Shown: positions 23,540-33,412 of the stretch, piece after piece
How the letters are laid out: each line of letters starts with the position of its first letter
Numbering within the stretch: the first letter of the stretch is position 1
Origin: CALNYZ01 sp942490945
GTDB lineage: Bacteria > Pseudomonadota > Gammaproteobacteria > UBA6429 > Thiohalophilaceae
Direction: 5' to 3'
Length of the DNA stretch: 64,000 nucleotides
Assembly (NCBI GenBank): GCA_942490945.1
Contig: CALNYZ010000018.1
Coordinates: 1,240,001-1,304,000 of the forward strand
Translations under genes and position numbers: made by a program
The notes under the pieces: generated by a model
Told to the model about the DNA's origin: nothing
What the model saw: only the letters and a program-made list of their open reading frames with translations
Databases searched by the model: none

Positions 23540-24952
23540 ATGAGTAAACCACATGTTGTCGTATTAGGTGGTGGCCCGGCGGGCTGCGGTGCTGCATATC
23601 AATTAAGAAGAAAAGATAAGGCCAGCGTTACCCTTATCGAAAGAACCAATATGTTGGGAGGCAATTCCGGCAGCTTTGAAGTGGATGGTATTCATCTGGA
23701 TTTTGGCAGCCACCGTTTGCATTCAGCATGCGACCCGGAAATTCTTCAGGATATTAAAAATATGCTCGGCGACGATCTGGCGCACCGTGATCGTCATGGC
23801 CGTATTCGCCTGCGCAACAAGTGGTTGCATTTTCCGCTCAAGACAACCGATTTAATGCTGCGACTGGACAAGGCTTTCGCTTTTGGCGCGACCAGTGAAA
23901 TGATTTTACGCACCCTGTTTGGCAAGGGCAAAGAAGGCGAAACGTTTGCATCGGTATTGCGTGCCAATCTGGGCAAAACAATTTGTGAACATTTTTATTT
24001 TCCCTATGCGCGTAAATTATGGGGCCATGAACCGGAAGAGTTGTCAGGTATTCAGGCACGCAAGCGCGTTTCAGCCGGATCCATTTCCAAAATTATTAAA
24101 CGTCTGGCCAAGCCACCGGGTGCCGGCAAGTTTTATTATCCACGAAAAGGCTACGGACAAATCACCGAAGTGTACGCCGAACAAGCACAAAAAATGGGTG
24201 CTGATATTAAAATGGGCTGGTCAGCAAGTAAAATTACGCAAACTCAGGGTGCAGAGGGCGGCAACTTTGAAATCGAGTTACGTAACAAGGCAGGCGATGT
24301 CGAAGTGATCAAGGCTGATCATATCTGGTCGACCATCCCGGTCACCGTTATGTGTCAAATGATGTCGCCGGCGCCATCAGCCGAGGTAATGGCGTCCACG
24401 CAAAAAATTAATTATCGTTCAATGGTGCTGGTTTATTTAACCTTGCCGGTAGACCAATGGACCACGACTGATGCGCACTATTTTCCGGAAGCGCATATTC
24501 GTATGACACGTATGTCAGAACCGAAAAATTATTTTGGCTTGCCCGAGCCTAAAGGCCACACAACTTTATGTGCCGAACTGCCTTGTCAAAAAGGTGATGA
24601 GTTCTGGGAAATGTCAGATGAGGATCTCGGTAAACTGATTCTGGAAGATATGCGACGAGCAGACTTACCCTTGCATACACCGACCAAAGTATTTACCCGC
24701 CGACTGCCACAGGCATACCCGATATATAACATGGGTTATGAACATGATCTGGAAACCATGGATTCCTGGGTTGAAAGTATACCCAATATGCTGATCTATG
24801 GTCGACAAGGTTTTTTTGCGCATGACAATACACACCATGCGTTATTTATGGCGTATTGTGCGGTGGACTGTCTGAATGTGGACGGAACATTTAATCATGA
24901 TCGCTGGGAAGATTATCGCAAGATATTTGCCACACACGTTGTGGAAGATTAA
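23540..24952 (+). CDS. FAD-dependent oxidoreductase, UDP-galactopyranose-mutase/protoporphyrinogen-oxidase-like
   Basis: The 470-residue flavoprotein opens with a Rossmann motif (VVVLGGGPAGCGAAYQL) and the substrate-side motif GGNSGSFEVDGIHLDFGSHRLH near 42, as in UDP-galactopyranose mutase-like amine-oxidase proteins of glycan clusters. The C-terminal FAD segment includes MLIYGRQGFFAHDNTHHAL. It is first in a rightward run with two glycosyltransferases and a flippase-like protein, so a sugar-nucleotide or polyprenoid substrate is likely. Neither can be proved here. Confidence 0.78.
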   Translation: MSKPHVVVLGGGPAGCGAAYQLRRKDKASVTLIERTNMLGGNSGSFEVDGIHLDFGSHRLHSACDPEILQDIKNMLGDDLAHRDRHGRIRLRNKWLHFPLKTTDLMLRLDKAFAFGATSEMILRTLFGKGKEGETFASVLRANLGKTICEHFYFPYARKLWGHEPEELSGIQARKRVSAGSISKIIKRLAKPPGAGKFYYPRKGYGQITEVYAEQAQKMGADIKMGWSASKITQTQGAEGGNFEIELRNKAGDVEVIKADHIWSTIPVTVMCQMMSPAPSAEVMASTQKINYRSMVLVYLTLPVDQWTTTDAHYFPEAHIRMTRMSEPKNYFGLPEPKGHTTLCAELPCQKGDEFWEMSDEDLGKLILEDMRRADLPLHTPTKVFTRRLPQAYPIYNMGYEHDLETMDSWVESIPNMLIYGRQGFFAHDNTHHALFMAYCAVDCLNVDGTFNHDRWEDYRKIFATHVVED

Positions 24953-24975
24953 CCTAAAAATATTCAGGTTCAGTG

Positions 24976-26472
24976 ATGGGTTCATCGGCTAATCAATCGA
25001 CGAAGTATGCATCGAACGACGTTGTTTGGCGTTGGCTGATTGGCTTGTTTATTTGCGCAGTCATTACCCGCCTGTATTATTTAAATAGTGGACTATGGCT
25101 TGACGAATATTATTCGATTGTCAGGCAGTTCAGGTTACCGGTTGCCACACTGTTGACAACTTACCTGGGTGATAACCAGCATCCACTCTATGCGGTACTC
25201 GCCAGCATGAGTATGAGTGTGTTTGGCGAACAGGCCTGGACCGCACGCTTGCCTGCCGCACTCTTCGGTATCGCCACGATTCCCGCATTATATTTATTCG
25301 GTACACAGGTAAGTCAGCGTAAAGAAGCCCTGCTTGCTGCGGCGTTACTCACCTTTTCCTATCATCATGTCTGGTTTTCACAAAATGCACGCGGCTATAC
25401 GGCCATCGCGTTGGCCGCCATCCTGTGTTCATTTTACGTGATGCGCTTGTTACGTAACGGGAACAAGTATGATGTATGGATGTACGGTGGCATTGCGGCA
25501 CTGGGTTGTTATGCGCACCTGACGATGGTGTTTGTTGTTGTCGGACACTTTCTGGTTTATGTGATTATTCAGTTACTGTCTCTGGTAAAGGAACGACAAC
25601 TTGTAAACTGGCAACGTCCGTTGCTGGCGTTCATTGTTGCCGGTGGATTAACGCTTGTTTTGTATGGTCCGGTGCTGACCCAGGTCATCGATTATTTTGT
25701 GAATAAACCCTCATTGGGCAACCTATCATCACCTTCGTGGGCAATTAAAGAGGCCATGCGCAGTTTAAGTATCGGCTTTGGTGCCGGCATGGTGGTGCTG
25801 GCCGGTGTCCTGATGATGGTTGTCGGCTTTGTCAGTTATTTACGCAGCAACCCGGTTGCGCTGGGTATTTTTGTGCTGCCTATTTTTGTGACCGTGCTGG
25901 GTGGGCTTATGGCGCGGGGCACCATGTATCCACGGTTCTTTTTCGCCCTGATTGGCATTGCCATCCTGATCGGTGTACGTGGTGTGATGGTAACCGTCAG
26001 CTGGTGTGCCGGACTGTTACTACGCAGTGAACGTCATGCGCACTTACCGGACAGACTCGCGACAGCCGCAATGATATTGACGATCATGTTGTCAGCGGTG
26101 TCACTATTAAAAAATTATCAATACCCCAAGATGGATTTTGCGGGCGCACGGCACTGGCTTGAAACGCAGGCGGACAAGAATGATGTTATTGTTACATCAG
26201 GAAGTGCAGCCTGGCCCTATCGTGAATACTATGGGTTGCCATGGCCAGAGATGATCAGACCGGGCGAACTGGCTGAACAAGACAGGATTGCAAATAAAAA
26301 GGGTGGTCAGCTGTGGGTTGTATATGCGTTTGCGCGCTATATGGAAGTGTCGGCACCTGAAGTACTGCAGTCAATTCGAAATCGTTGTATCGACAAAAAG
26401 CGATTCAAGGGCACGCTGGGTGGCGGTGATTTGATCGTGTGTCGTTTAAAACCGGTTCAAGTTAAGGAGTAG
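24976..26472 (+). CDS. Membrane glycosyltransferase, GT39/ArnT-like
   Basis: The roughly 498-residue protein has about ten to twelve membrane helices. The catalytic acidic pair sits in the first outer loop (SGLWLDEYYSIVRQF near residue 37), followed by YLGDNQHPLYAVL, the pattern of PMT/ArnT enzymes that use polyprenyl-phosphate sugars as donors. The C-terminal 110 residues are periplasmic. It begins 23 bases after the flavoprotein gene and its stop codon overlaps the GTG start of the GT2 gene that could make its lipid-linked donor. Confidence 0.85.
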   Translation: MGSSANQSTKYASNDVVWRWLIGLFICAVITRLYYLNSGLWLDEYYSIVRQFRLPVATLLTTYLGDNQHPLYAVLASMSMSVFGEQAWTARLPAALFGIATIPALYLFGTQVSQRKEALLAAALLTFSYHHVWFSQNARGYTAIALAAILCSFYVMRLLRNGNKYDVWMYGGIAALGCYAHLTMVFVVVGHFLVYVIIQLLSLVKERQLVNWQRPLLAFIVAGGLTLVLYGPVLTQVIDYFVNKPSLGNLSSPSWAIKEAMRSLSIGFGAGMVVLAGVLMMVVGFVSYLRSNPVALGIFVLPIFVTVLGGLMARGTMYPRFFFALIGIAILIGVRGVMVTVSWCAGLLLRSERHAHLPDRLATAAMILTIMLSAVSLLKNYQYPKMDFAGARHWLETQADKNDVIVTSGSAAWPYREYYGLPWPEMIRPGELAEQDRIANKKGGQLWVVYAFARYMEVSAPEVLQSIRNRCIDKKRFKGTLGGGDLIVCRLKPVQVKE

Positions 26473-27458
26473 TGATTGTGACAAAACTTATTATTCAGAT
26501 TCCCTGTCTTAATGAAGCGACAACTCTCGGCCCAACGATTGATGATCTGCCGCGTGAAATTCCCGGAATTGATATCATAGAGTATCTCGTCATTGATGAT
26601 GGCAGTACCGATAACACCGCGGAAGTGGCGAAACAGGTTGGTGTGCATCATGTCGTTAAGCACACCAAAAACAAGGGGCTGGCAACCGCGTTTCGTACCG
26701 GACTGGAAGCCTGTTTACGACTTGGCGCCGATATTATTGTTAACACAGATGCGGACAATCAGTATCAGGCAGCAGATATTCCCAAACTGGTTGAACCGAT
26801 TCTGGCACTGCGTGCGGAAGTCGTTGTTGGTGATCGTGGCGTGGGATCGTTGCCTGACTTTTCGTATTTGAAACAGCGCCTGCAAACTTTGGGCAGCTGG
26901 GTGATTGGCAAGGCATCGGGCTTGAATACACCGGATGCAACCAGTGGCTTCCGTGCGTTATCCCGACAAGCGGCAATGCATACAATTGTGTTAAGCGATT
27001 ACTCCTATACATTGGAAAGCCTTATTCAGGCGGGTCATTATAAAAAAGCCGTCGAGTTTGTACCGATTCGAATCAACCCGCAAACACGTCCGTCACGATT
27101 AATGCGTGGGATGTGGCAGTATATACGTACTTCATCCGGTGCCATCGTGCGCGCCTATACGTTATACCAACCATTAAAGGTGTTCACCATATTAGGCGTG
27201 GTGCTCATCGTGCTGGGATGCATACCGGGTATTCGATTCTTGTATTTCTATTCAATCGGTCAGACAACCGGTCACGTGCAATCGTTAATCCTGACCGCGA
27301 TATTATTGATCATGGGTTTTCAATCATTATTAATGGGTGTGATTTCTGATCTGGTCGGTTCCAACAGAAAATTGCTGGAAGAAACATTAATAAGAGTCCG
27401 GCGCCTGGAAATAGATGGCCACCTCACGCAAGCTGAAGAAGTCGATAAAGCTAAATAA
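26472..27458 (+). CDS. GT2 glycosyltransferase, polyprenyl-phosphate sugar synthase type
   Basis: This 328-residue enzyme has a GT-A domain with VIDDGSTDNT near 40 and the metal motif NTDADNQY near 94. Two C-terminal membrane helices follow (about 235-255 and 270-290). This layout is that of dolichyl/undecaprenyl-phosphate mannose or glucose synthases, which make the donor for GT39-type enzymes. The start is GTG at 26472, overlapping the upstream stop codon, or GTG at 26478. Confidence 0.87.
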   Translation: MIVTKLIIQIPCLNEATTLGPTIDDLPREIPGIDIIEYLVIDDGSTDNTAEVAKQVGVHHVVKHTKNKGLATAFRTGLEACLRLGADIIVNTDADNQYQAADIPKLVEPILALRAEVVVGDRGVGSLPDFSYLKQRLQTLGSWVIGKASGLNTPDATSGFRALSRQAAMHTIVLSDYSYTLESLIQAGHYKKAVEFVPIRINPQTRPSRLMRGMWQYIRTSSGAIVRAYTLYQPLKVFTILGVVLIVLGCIPGIRFLYFYSIGQTTGHVQSLILTAILLIMGFQSLLMGVISDLVGSNRKLLEETLIRVRRLEIDGHLTQAEEVDKAK

Positions 27459-27482
27459 GCTACGATACGAATTAATACGTAA

Positions 27483-28733
27483 ATGTCTGACTCGCTAGAA
27501 TCCCCCGCCACGACAGAACCGGTCAGACGTAACTGGAAGAAATTTTCCATTCGCGTCAGTCTGAGCCTGCTTGTTCTTGCCCTGTTATTTTATTTGTTAC
27601 CCCGCGAGGAACTGCTTTCCGCGCTGCGCGGGTTCTCACTCGAAATATGGCTGGCAGGCGTATCGGCTTACTTATGTCTGCACCTGATTGGTGTGGCGAA
27701 ATGGCGCATGCTAATCAACACGGCAGGCGCTGGTCTGACTTTTTCGCAGGCGTGCCGCTGTTATTATTACGGACTGTTTGGTAATACTTTTTTACCTTCA
27801 GTCGTCGGTGGCGATATTATTCGTGCCGGACTTGCGTTGAAGATGGCGCGTTCGAAAAGCGCGGTGCTGATGGGCAGTGTTGTCGATCGCACAATTGATA
27901 CGCTGGGACTGGCAGCGGTAGCAGGAATCGGAGCGCTGTTCGTGCCGGTGGCATTAAATGCCGGTAGCCGGAATATCTTTTGGGGTTTCGCTGCGTTGCT
28001 CATTATCGGTGGAATATCACTCGCGTTGTTCATTTATATATTACCCGCCAGACGCTTCCCCTATAAAATTCGCCGCAAGCTCGTCAAAGTGCGCAATGCC
28101 ATACGCGCATTGCTGAGGCGTCCCGCACGTGTGATCGTGGCCTTTGTTGCGGTGATGGTCTTGCAAACATCGCAAGTTGTTATGAATTTATGGTTGGGTC
28201 GTCTGGCACTCATCTTTAACGCAACTTTCCTGATGTGGCTGTTCGTCTGGCCGCTTGCCAAAATGGCGGCAATGGTGCCGTTAACACAGGGTGGCATTGG
28301 TGTGCGAGAAGCGGCACAAGGCGCCTTGTTTTTACCCTTTGGTGTGAGTATTGAAAAAGCAGTCGCTACCGGTCTTATTTTCCAGGCGATAATAATCAGC
28401 GGTAACTTGCTGGGAGGCGTGATTGCAACATTGCTTGGTAAATTTATTCCTGCAGCATCAGCCTCAGTTCAGCCAAACCCGGCAATACTGAAAAAAGATG
28501 CACAGCACTTTGGTATTTTAACCGCAACTGTACTTGGTGGCGGGCTGTTTTTTATTGCCAATACACTGGCAATCGCCTTTGGCACCGGATCGATAAATGA
28601 AACCTGGCTATCATGGATGAATGTGATTCCGGGTTATTCTGCAACGTTCGAAGGAAGTATAATCGGACTGCTATATGGTATTGTAATTGGTTACGTTATT
28701 GGAAAAACTGGCCACAAGCTGCTGAGTAAATAA
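27483..28733 (+). CDS. Flippase-like membrane protein (LPG-synthase transmembrane/UPF0104 family)
   Basis: The 416-residue protein has about ten membrane helices and the family motifs FLPSVVGGDIIRAGLALKM near 100 and PLTQGGIGVREAAQGALF near 265. This module is found in lysyl-phosphatidylglycerol synthase and in proteins beside glycosyltransferases, where it is thought to move lipids across the membrane. It ends the rightward glycan operon and would fit flipping of the GT2 product, which is inference. Confidence 0.85.
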   Translation: MSDSLESPATTEPVRRNWKKFSIRVSLSLLVLALLFYLLPREELLSALRGFSLEIWLAGVSAYLCLHLIGVAKWRMLINTAGAGLTFSQACRCYYYGLFGNTFLPSVVGGDIIRAGLALKMARSKSAVLMGSVVDRTIDTLGLAAVAGIGALFVPVALNAGSRNIFWGFAALLIIGGISLALFIYILPARRFPYKIRRKLVKVRNAIRALLRRPARVIVAFVAVMVLQTSQVVMNLWLGRLALIFNATFLMWLFVWPLAKMAAMVPLTQGGIGVREAAQGALFLPFGVSIEKAVATGLIFQAIIISGNLLGGVIATLLGKFIPAASASVQPNPAILKKDAQHFGILTATVLGGGLFFIANTLAIAFGTGSINETWLSWMNVIPGYSATFEGSIIGLLYGIVIGYVIGKTGHKLLSK

Positions 28734-28755
28734 GCGGGTAATAACCTGGCTGGTA

Positions 28756-29496
28756 TTATTTGTTGTTTGCCTTGTTCTGACTGCCTTTGACATTACGTAA
28801 AACATTTCTTGCCGCCAGATATCCCTGCATAATAATTGAATCAATATTATTTATAAACCAGTCTGATTTCAGGTAATAAGTATCAAGCCTGGGCACGGCT
28901 GCCGGATCAAACCTGTTGCCGAGAGGTTTCAGTTCAGTTGTGACTGCAGTTTTATAGCGGCTGCGAATGAAGTCACGCGTGCCGGTATTATGATAGCCGA
29001 ATGGATAGGCAAAATGCTCGGGTGCCTTTCCCAGATGTGTCTTTATAATATCATCCGATGTTTCGCATTCTTCCTTTATTTGTTCTGTTGTCAGTGTACG
29101 CATGTCAGGGTGCGTGTGCGTATGATTCTCGATATAGATATTATTTTTATACAGTTCATTAATTTCGTCCCAGTCGAGCATCTTGAAGGATGGAATGCCC
29201 ACAGGGTTCTTCGGCCATAATTCCTTATTGTTGACCGCACTGGTCGCGACATAGACATGCGCGCAGGCATTGTATTGTTTCAATATTGGCAGTGCATTTT
29301 TGTAGACAGACTGCATCCCGTCATCAAAAGTAATGGCTACGCCGGTACGGGTCTCGGGTTTGGCAACCGTTTCCAGATCAAGTATTGGGATATTTTTACG
29401 CAGCAAAGTTGACAGCAATTTATCGAACGCGGCAGGCGTATATGAAACGATTGAGCCGGTTTCATCTATACTGTGAAATGTGAGAATGGCGCGCAA
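28756..29496 (-). CDS. Polysaccharide deacetylase family protein (NodB fold)
   Basis: This 246-residue protein has the NodB motifs in order: ITFDDGMQSV near 54, the metal-binding HTHTHPD near 124, and HFAYPFGYHN near 163. It would remove acetyl groups from an amino sugar in a glycan. No signal peptide is seen. The first codon is TTG at 29496, supported by AGGAAAC 7 bases upstream. It is the last gene of the leftward glycan cluster. Confidence 0.87.
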   Translation of the reverse strand: MRAILTFHSIDETGSIVSYTPAAFDKLLSTLLRKNIPILDLETVAKPETRTGVAITFDDGMQSVYKNALPILKQYNACAHVYVATSAVNNKELWPKNPVGIPSFKMLDWDEINELYKNNIYIENHTHTHPDMRTLTTEQIKEECETSDDIIKTHLGKAPEHFAYPFGYHNTGTRDFIRSRYKTAVTTELKPLGNRFDPAAVPRLDTYYLKSDWFINNIDSIIMQGYLAARNVLRNVKGSQNKANNK

Positions 29497-29598
29497 TATC
29501 TGTTTCCTGTTCTGATGTTAAAATAAAAATATAATCGTAGCATCAATAATCAGAATATACCCGTAAAAATTATAATGTGGTTTTATATATTCCGATAC

Positions 29599-30345
29599 TC
29601 ATTCAGGTGTTTTTATTGCGATGAATCCGGCAAAATTGTGCCACTGAAAGAATGTTTCAGCGATATTAAAACCATTACGTTGAAACAGGGCAATATTTTC
29701 GTCCCTGCGCCAGGGAATCAGAATGTTTTCCAGCGCTTCACGTTTTTTGGCGATTTCCTCCTCGGAGTAGCCATTTTTGCGCTTGAAGTCATGATAAAAA
29801 TCAATAAAGCGATCATTTACCTCAGTATTTTCTGTCAGGATCTTGTCAGTAACAATCAGCACACCTTTATTTACCATTTTATTACAAATCATTCGAATCA
29901 GTCTGTCGCGGTTTCCCGGCTGAATGAATTGCAAGGTCCAGCATAGTGTAACGACACTCGCGTTACTGAAATCGAGATTTGACAGGTCACTGTTCAGGTC
30001 GCAGAGACGGAGTGATATTTTCTTTTCGAGTGCCAATTCCGCAAGATTTGAACGGGATTTTTCCAGCATGGGTTCTGAATTGTCATAACCAATCAGTGTT
30101 TTTGCTTGCGGGATATTTTTTTCTATTTGTATGAGGGTGGTGGCAGTCGAGCAACCAAGATCAATAATTGCCGTATCAGGCTGCCAGAATGATTGGGCAA
30201 TTTGCCCAATCAAGTTCTGTTGTTCCTGGTAGAGTGGAATGCTTCGCGACAGCATGTCATCAAACACATTGGCAACTTCGGCATCAAAGACAAAATCACC
30301 AGGCTTTGTGTCACGTGCTGAAAAAATAGTATCTTTCTTTTTCAT
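29599..30345 (-). CDS. CmoA-like carboxy-S-adenosyl-methionine synthase
   Basis: This 248-residue class I methyltransferase-fold protein matches CmoA closely: KDTIFSARDTKPGDFVFD at the start, DLGCSTATT near 64, WTLQFIQPGNRDRL, then HDFKRKNGYSEEEIAKKRE and a C-terminal FQWHNFAGFIA. The Arg in AKKRE aligns by eye with Arg199 of E. coli CmoA, which (from memory) contacts the extra carboxylate of the product. CmoA normally works with CmoB on wobble uridine of tRNA. No cmoB is seen here. It lies inside a glycan operon, 15 bases after the flippase gene, so it could be a relocated tRNA gene or serve glycan chemistry. Confidence 0.8.
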   Translation of the reverse strand: MKKKDTIFSARDTKPGDFVFDAEVANVFDDMLSRSIPLYQEQQNLIGQIAQSFWQPDTAIIDLGCSTATTLIQIEKNIPQAKTLIGYDNSEPMLEKSRSNLAELALEKKISLRLCDLNSDLSNLDFSNASVVTLCWTLQFIQPGNRDRLIRMICNKMVNKGVLIVTDKILTENTEVNDRFIDFYHDFKRKNGYSEEEIAKKREALENILIPWRRDENIALFQRNGFNIAETFFQWHNFAGFIAIKTPE

Positions 30346-30360
30346 CTTTATATGAATAGT

Positions 30361-31770
30361 CTAGAAATGTTTTACATGCATGAAACGCACAAGATCGGCA
30401 AGCAGTTTTCTGTCAATAACAGGCGCGATGATTATAAATAAAAGAATGCCGGCAATATTGGCTATTATATTAGTCGGGTAAAATATTGTAATTATGGAAA
30501 TAATTATGATAGCCAGCGTGAAACAGGGCAGGGCTGCAAATATAAACGGCAGGGATGCCACGTGTTTTTTGGTGTGATAATGTGCGTTTATCCAGACGAT
30601 AAATGCTGTTAGCGCCATGGTAATTGCGCCTCCGGTTGCACCATAGCGAGGTACCAGAATAAAACCAGCCATCACGGCTGCAACCGTCCCCGCCATTTGT
30701 GAAAACAGGATATAGCGTTGTTTATGCGCGGCAGCCAGTGTCCATCTGCCATGTCCATTGAGCAGGGTAAAGGGAAGTGCCCAAATCGCAATGGCAAGTG
30801 CGGGTGCGGCAACACTAAATTTATTGCCATATATCACTACCAGAATTTGTTCTGCGAACAGGGTAATGGAAAGTGCTATTAACACACCACCCCAAAGTGT
30901 CACCTTGAATGAGGGAATGATAAGACCAAACAAGGCCTCCATTGAATGATTAAGACGTTTTGATAATGCCGGAAACAGATTGAAATGATAAATCATACTG
31001 AAAGTAACCAGCGAGATGACAATCCGGTGTGACACACCAAACCAGGCCACTTCTGTTGCACCGACCAGACTCGCTAGCAAAAACGTTGGCAGATACTGGT
31101 TAAACGCCCATACTGACTGACTTAATCCGAAAGAAATCGCCTCGTGTGACAGGCTGAGTAATTTTTTCAGGTCAAAATTGAAGCGGAGTAAAAGCTTATG
31201 CCGATATTGCATGGTAATAAAAAATACGGCCATACTTATTGAGGCAATAACTTCGATATAACCAACTGTCAGAAGGTTTTTGTCGTTTTGTACAAACAGC
31301 ATGACACCGATACAGAATATTGACATGCGTAACAATTGTCCGACCGATACCCAATGCATTTTTTCCATGCCCTGAAACAGCCAGTTTTGATTCCAGGGCG
31401 ACGCAAGCAGGGCAAGGGAATATATCCAGATAAGTGTGATTACCAGTTCGGACTGGTTCATTACAATTGCGGCAATACACATCAATGGCGCTGCAACGAT
31501 GGCGATCAGGAATCGTGCAGTAGAAATCAGATTTACATACTCTTGAGTTACATGTTCGTTTCTAGCTATCTCGCGGGCGCCGATAGGGCCATAGCCAAGA
31601 TCAATTACAAGGTTAAAAAATACCAGCATGGCGGCTGCAATTTCGACGGCACCGTACATTTCAGGCGAAATGGTTCTGGCCAGATAGGCAAAGGCAATGA
31701 AGCCAATCACCTTGCTTATTGCTTCCCCTCCTGATAATAAAACCAGGTCTTTTACGGCTTTAAATCTCAT
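30361..31770 (-). CDS. Wzx-type polysaccharide flippase (MOP superfamily)
   Basis: The 469-residue membrane protein has 12-14 helices. The N-terminal pattern KDLVLLSGGEAISKVIGFIA, with TISPEMYGAVEIAAAM following, is typical of Wzx/RfbX oligosaccharide flippases. It would move an undecaprenyl-linked repeat unit or lipid-linked glycan to the periplasm. It starts directly at the end of the GT4 gene, so the two are co-transcribed. Confidence 0.87.
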   Translation of the reverse strand: MRFKAVKDLVLLSGGEAISKVIGFIAFAYLARTISPEMYGAVEIAAAMLVFFNLVIDLGYGPIGAREIARNEHVTQEYVNLISTARFLIAIVAAPLMCIAAIVMNQSELVITLIWIYSLALLASPWNQNWLFQGMEKMHWVSVGQLLRMSIFCIGVMLFVQNDKNLLTVGYIEVIASISMAVFFITMQYRHKLLLRFNFDLKKLLSLSHEAISFGLSQSVWAFNQYLPTFLLASLVGATEVAWFGVSHRIVISLVTFSMIYHFNLFPALSKRLNHSMEALFGLIIPSFKVTLWGGVLIALSITLFAEQILVVIYGNKFSVAAPALAIAIWALPFTLLNGHGRWTLAAAHKQRYILFSQMAGTVAAVMAGFILVPRYGATGGAITMALTAFIVWINAHYHTKKHVASLPFIFAALPCFTLAIIIISIITIFYPTNIIANIAGILLFIIIAPVIDRKLLADLVRFMHVKHF

Positions 31771-33060
31771 TCAGGTATTATCTTCATTGACATAGCCATC
31801 GTCTGTACAATTTTTCAATAAACTTAATGTGGTCATTCTGTTTTTTAGCTGTGCGTGCTTTTTGATGGTTTTGAAATACTCCGTCATTGAAGCTGATTCG
31901 CTCCATGTTGATTGGTAGGTCTGAAAACCATTCATGCCCAGTTTATTCCTTAGCGTCATATCACTGCTTATTTGCGATATCGCATCTTTCAGTTCACTGC
32001 TATTACTAAAAAGCATGCCACCATGACTTTTATTGATTATCTCAGGATAGGGACCAAGATTATTGGCAATGATGGGCGTTTTTTCCCTGAACGCTTCCAG
32101 CACGACCAGTGGAAACACTTCATAGCAAATCGAGGGGGTAATCACTGCTATTGCACCGGCATACAGCGATTTTAATTTATCCTGCGAAATCTGGCCAAGG
32201 AATTTTATATTGTCAGCGTCTTTTGCAACCGCGCGCAGCTGCTGTTCAAATTCACCGGTGCCGGCTATCCATAATTCGGCAGTTTTATTTTCAGTAAACA
32301 ACGGTATCACATTGTGAATACCCTTTATTTTTTCCAGTCTGCCGACAATCAAAAAATATGGTTGCTGGCCTTGTGAATCAGCATTCTGCTTTGTTTCGCT
32401 ATTGTCCGGTATGAATGAAGGCAGAACTTGCATATCAAATGGAAAGCCGTAGGCATTATGTTTTTCTGCACTGAAGTGACTCAATGCAAAAAACTGGTCT
32501 ATATGTTTTCCCTTGCGTGCGAGCAGGCCGGTTTTACGCCAGAGTTGCGGCGGCCTGCGGTAGTTTACGATGCAACGGAAACATTGTCGTTCAGTACACA
32601 CTTCACGGTTATGTCGCCACAATACATGTGTCGGACACACCAGCCAGTGCTCATGTGCGGTATACAGTTTTATGGCGTCACCAAGTTGTAAACCACCTGG
32701 ACCCGCAACGAGTGATGCGTTATGAAAATGAATCACATCAGGTTTACGTTCATTCAATATGGCTTTTATTTGTTTTGCATGTATTACCGGGTAGCCAAAT
32801 TGTTGTGTTAGCAGGCATGAAAGCTTGCCAAATTTACTGCTTAGTCCATACACATTCAGCCCTTGTGGTTCTTTGACGGGAGCAGGATGCTTGTTATCAC
32901 TCAGCATTTGGTAGGCATCAATATCATGGATAATATCGACCTGATGACCGCGTTTTACCAGAATATGTGCCAGTTGCCGTACGTAATTGGCATCACCACC
33001 AAAATGATAGGGAGGGTAAAAGGTTGTAAGCATGACAAATCTGAGACCCGCGTTCGTCAT
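31771..33060 (-). CDS. GT4-family glycosyltransferase
   Basis: This 429-residue GT-B enzyme has an N-terminal acceptor domain (LTTFYPPYHFGGDANYVRQL, a typical start). The C-terminal domain has FLIVGRLEKIKGI and an E-x7-E region (CYEVFPLVVLEAFREKTPII). A cysteine pair, CTERQCFRC near 155, is often seen in this subgroup. It is first in the leftward glycan operon, with AAGGGAAA before the ATG. Donor and acceptor are unknown. Confidence 0.87.
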   Translation of the reverse strand: MTNAGLRFVMLTTFYPPYHFGGDANYVRQLAHILVKRGHQVDIIHDIDAYQMLSDNKHPAPVKEPQGLNVYGLSSKFGKLSCLLTQQFGYPVIHAKQIKAILNERKPDVIHFHNASLVAGPGGLQLGDAIKLYTAHEHWLVCPTHVLWRHNREVCTERQCFRCIVNYRRPPQLWRKTGLLARKGKHIDQFFALSHFSAEKHNAYGFPFDMQVLPSFIPDNSETKQNADSQGQQPYFLIVGRLEKIKGIHNVIPLFTENKTAELWIAGTGEFEQQLRAVAKDADNIKFLGQISQDKLKSLYAGAIAVITPSICYEVFPLVVLEAFREKTPIIANNLGPYPEIINKSHGGMLFSNSSELKDAISQISSDMTLRNKLGMNGFQTYQSTWSESASMTEYFKTIKKHAQLKNRMTTLSLLKNCTDDGYVNEDNT

Positions 33061-33412
33061 TGATTTCCCTTGTGGTTAGTTATTTTTCGATCAAATCGCA
33101 TTTGCGAAACAATGCGTCAACTGTCGTTCTCAATTGTCGCTTACCAGACGCATATTACATCATGTCATGATAAAGATCTGCGCAGGCATTGCTGTGTTGC
33201 ACGTCTGGGAGTATTCCTGGGAATCTGCGTGGTTAAAATCCATGCAACACGATAACCGTATGCCAAAGGTCAATTATATCAATGTCTTAGTAAAAGATAT
33301 ATTGTGTCAGTGCACTGTAGATTTTCTTTGTTTTACGGGCCAGTTTAAGACTAAAATGAAGTGATTTTTATCCGATAACATACTAATAAAAACCGGAAAG
33401 TCAGGGTCAGCA
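33061..33412. other. Intergenic region between glycan cluster and the 252-residue gene
   Basis: These 352 bases hold only short frames without ribosome sites. The left part should contain the promoter of the leftward GT4 operon. The right end has a sigma28-type promoter described separately. Confidence 0.5.
33352..33378 (+). promoter_or_regulatory. Sigma28 (FliA)-type promoter for the 252-residue gene
   Basis: TAAAATGA (33352-33359), an 11-base spacer and TCCGATAA (33371-33378) match the FliA consensus TAAAGTTT-N11-GCCGATAA at 12 of 16 positions with exact spacing. It ends 34 bases before the ATG at 33413. Confidence 0.65.

Noticed and set aside
33070..33364. Two short rightward frames before the 252-residue gene
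   Set aside because: They have no ribosome sites, overlap each other in different frames and show no protein-like pattern.
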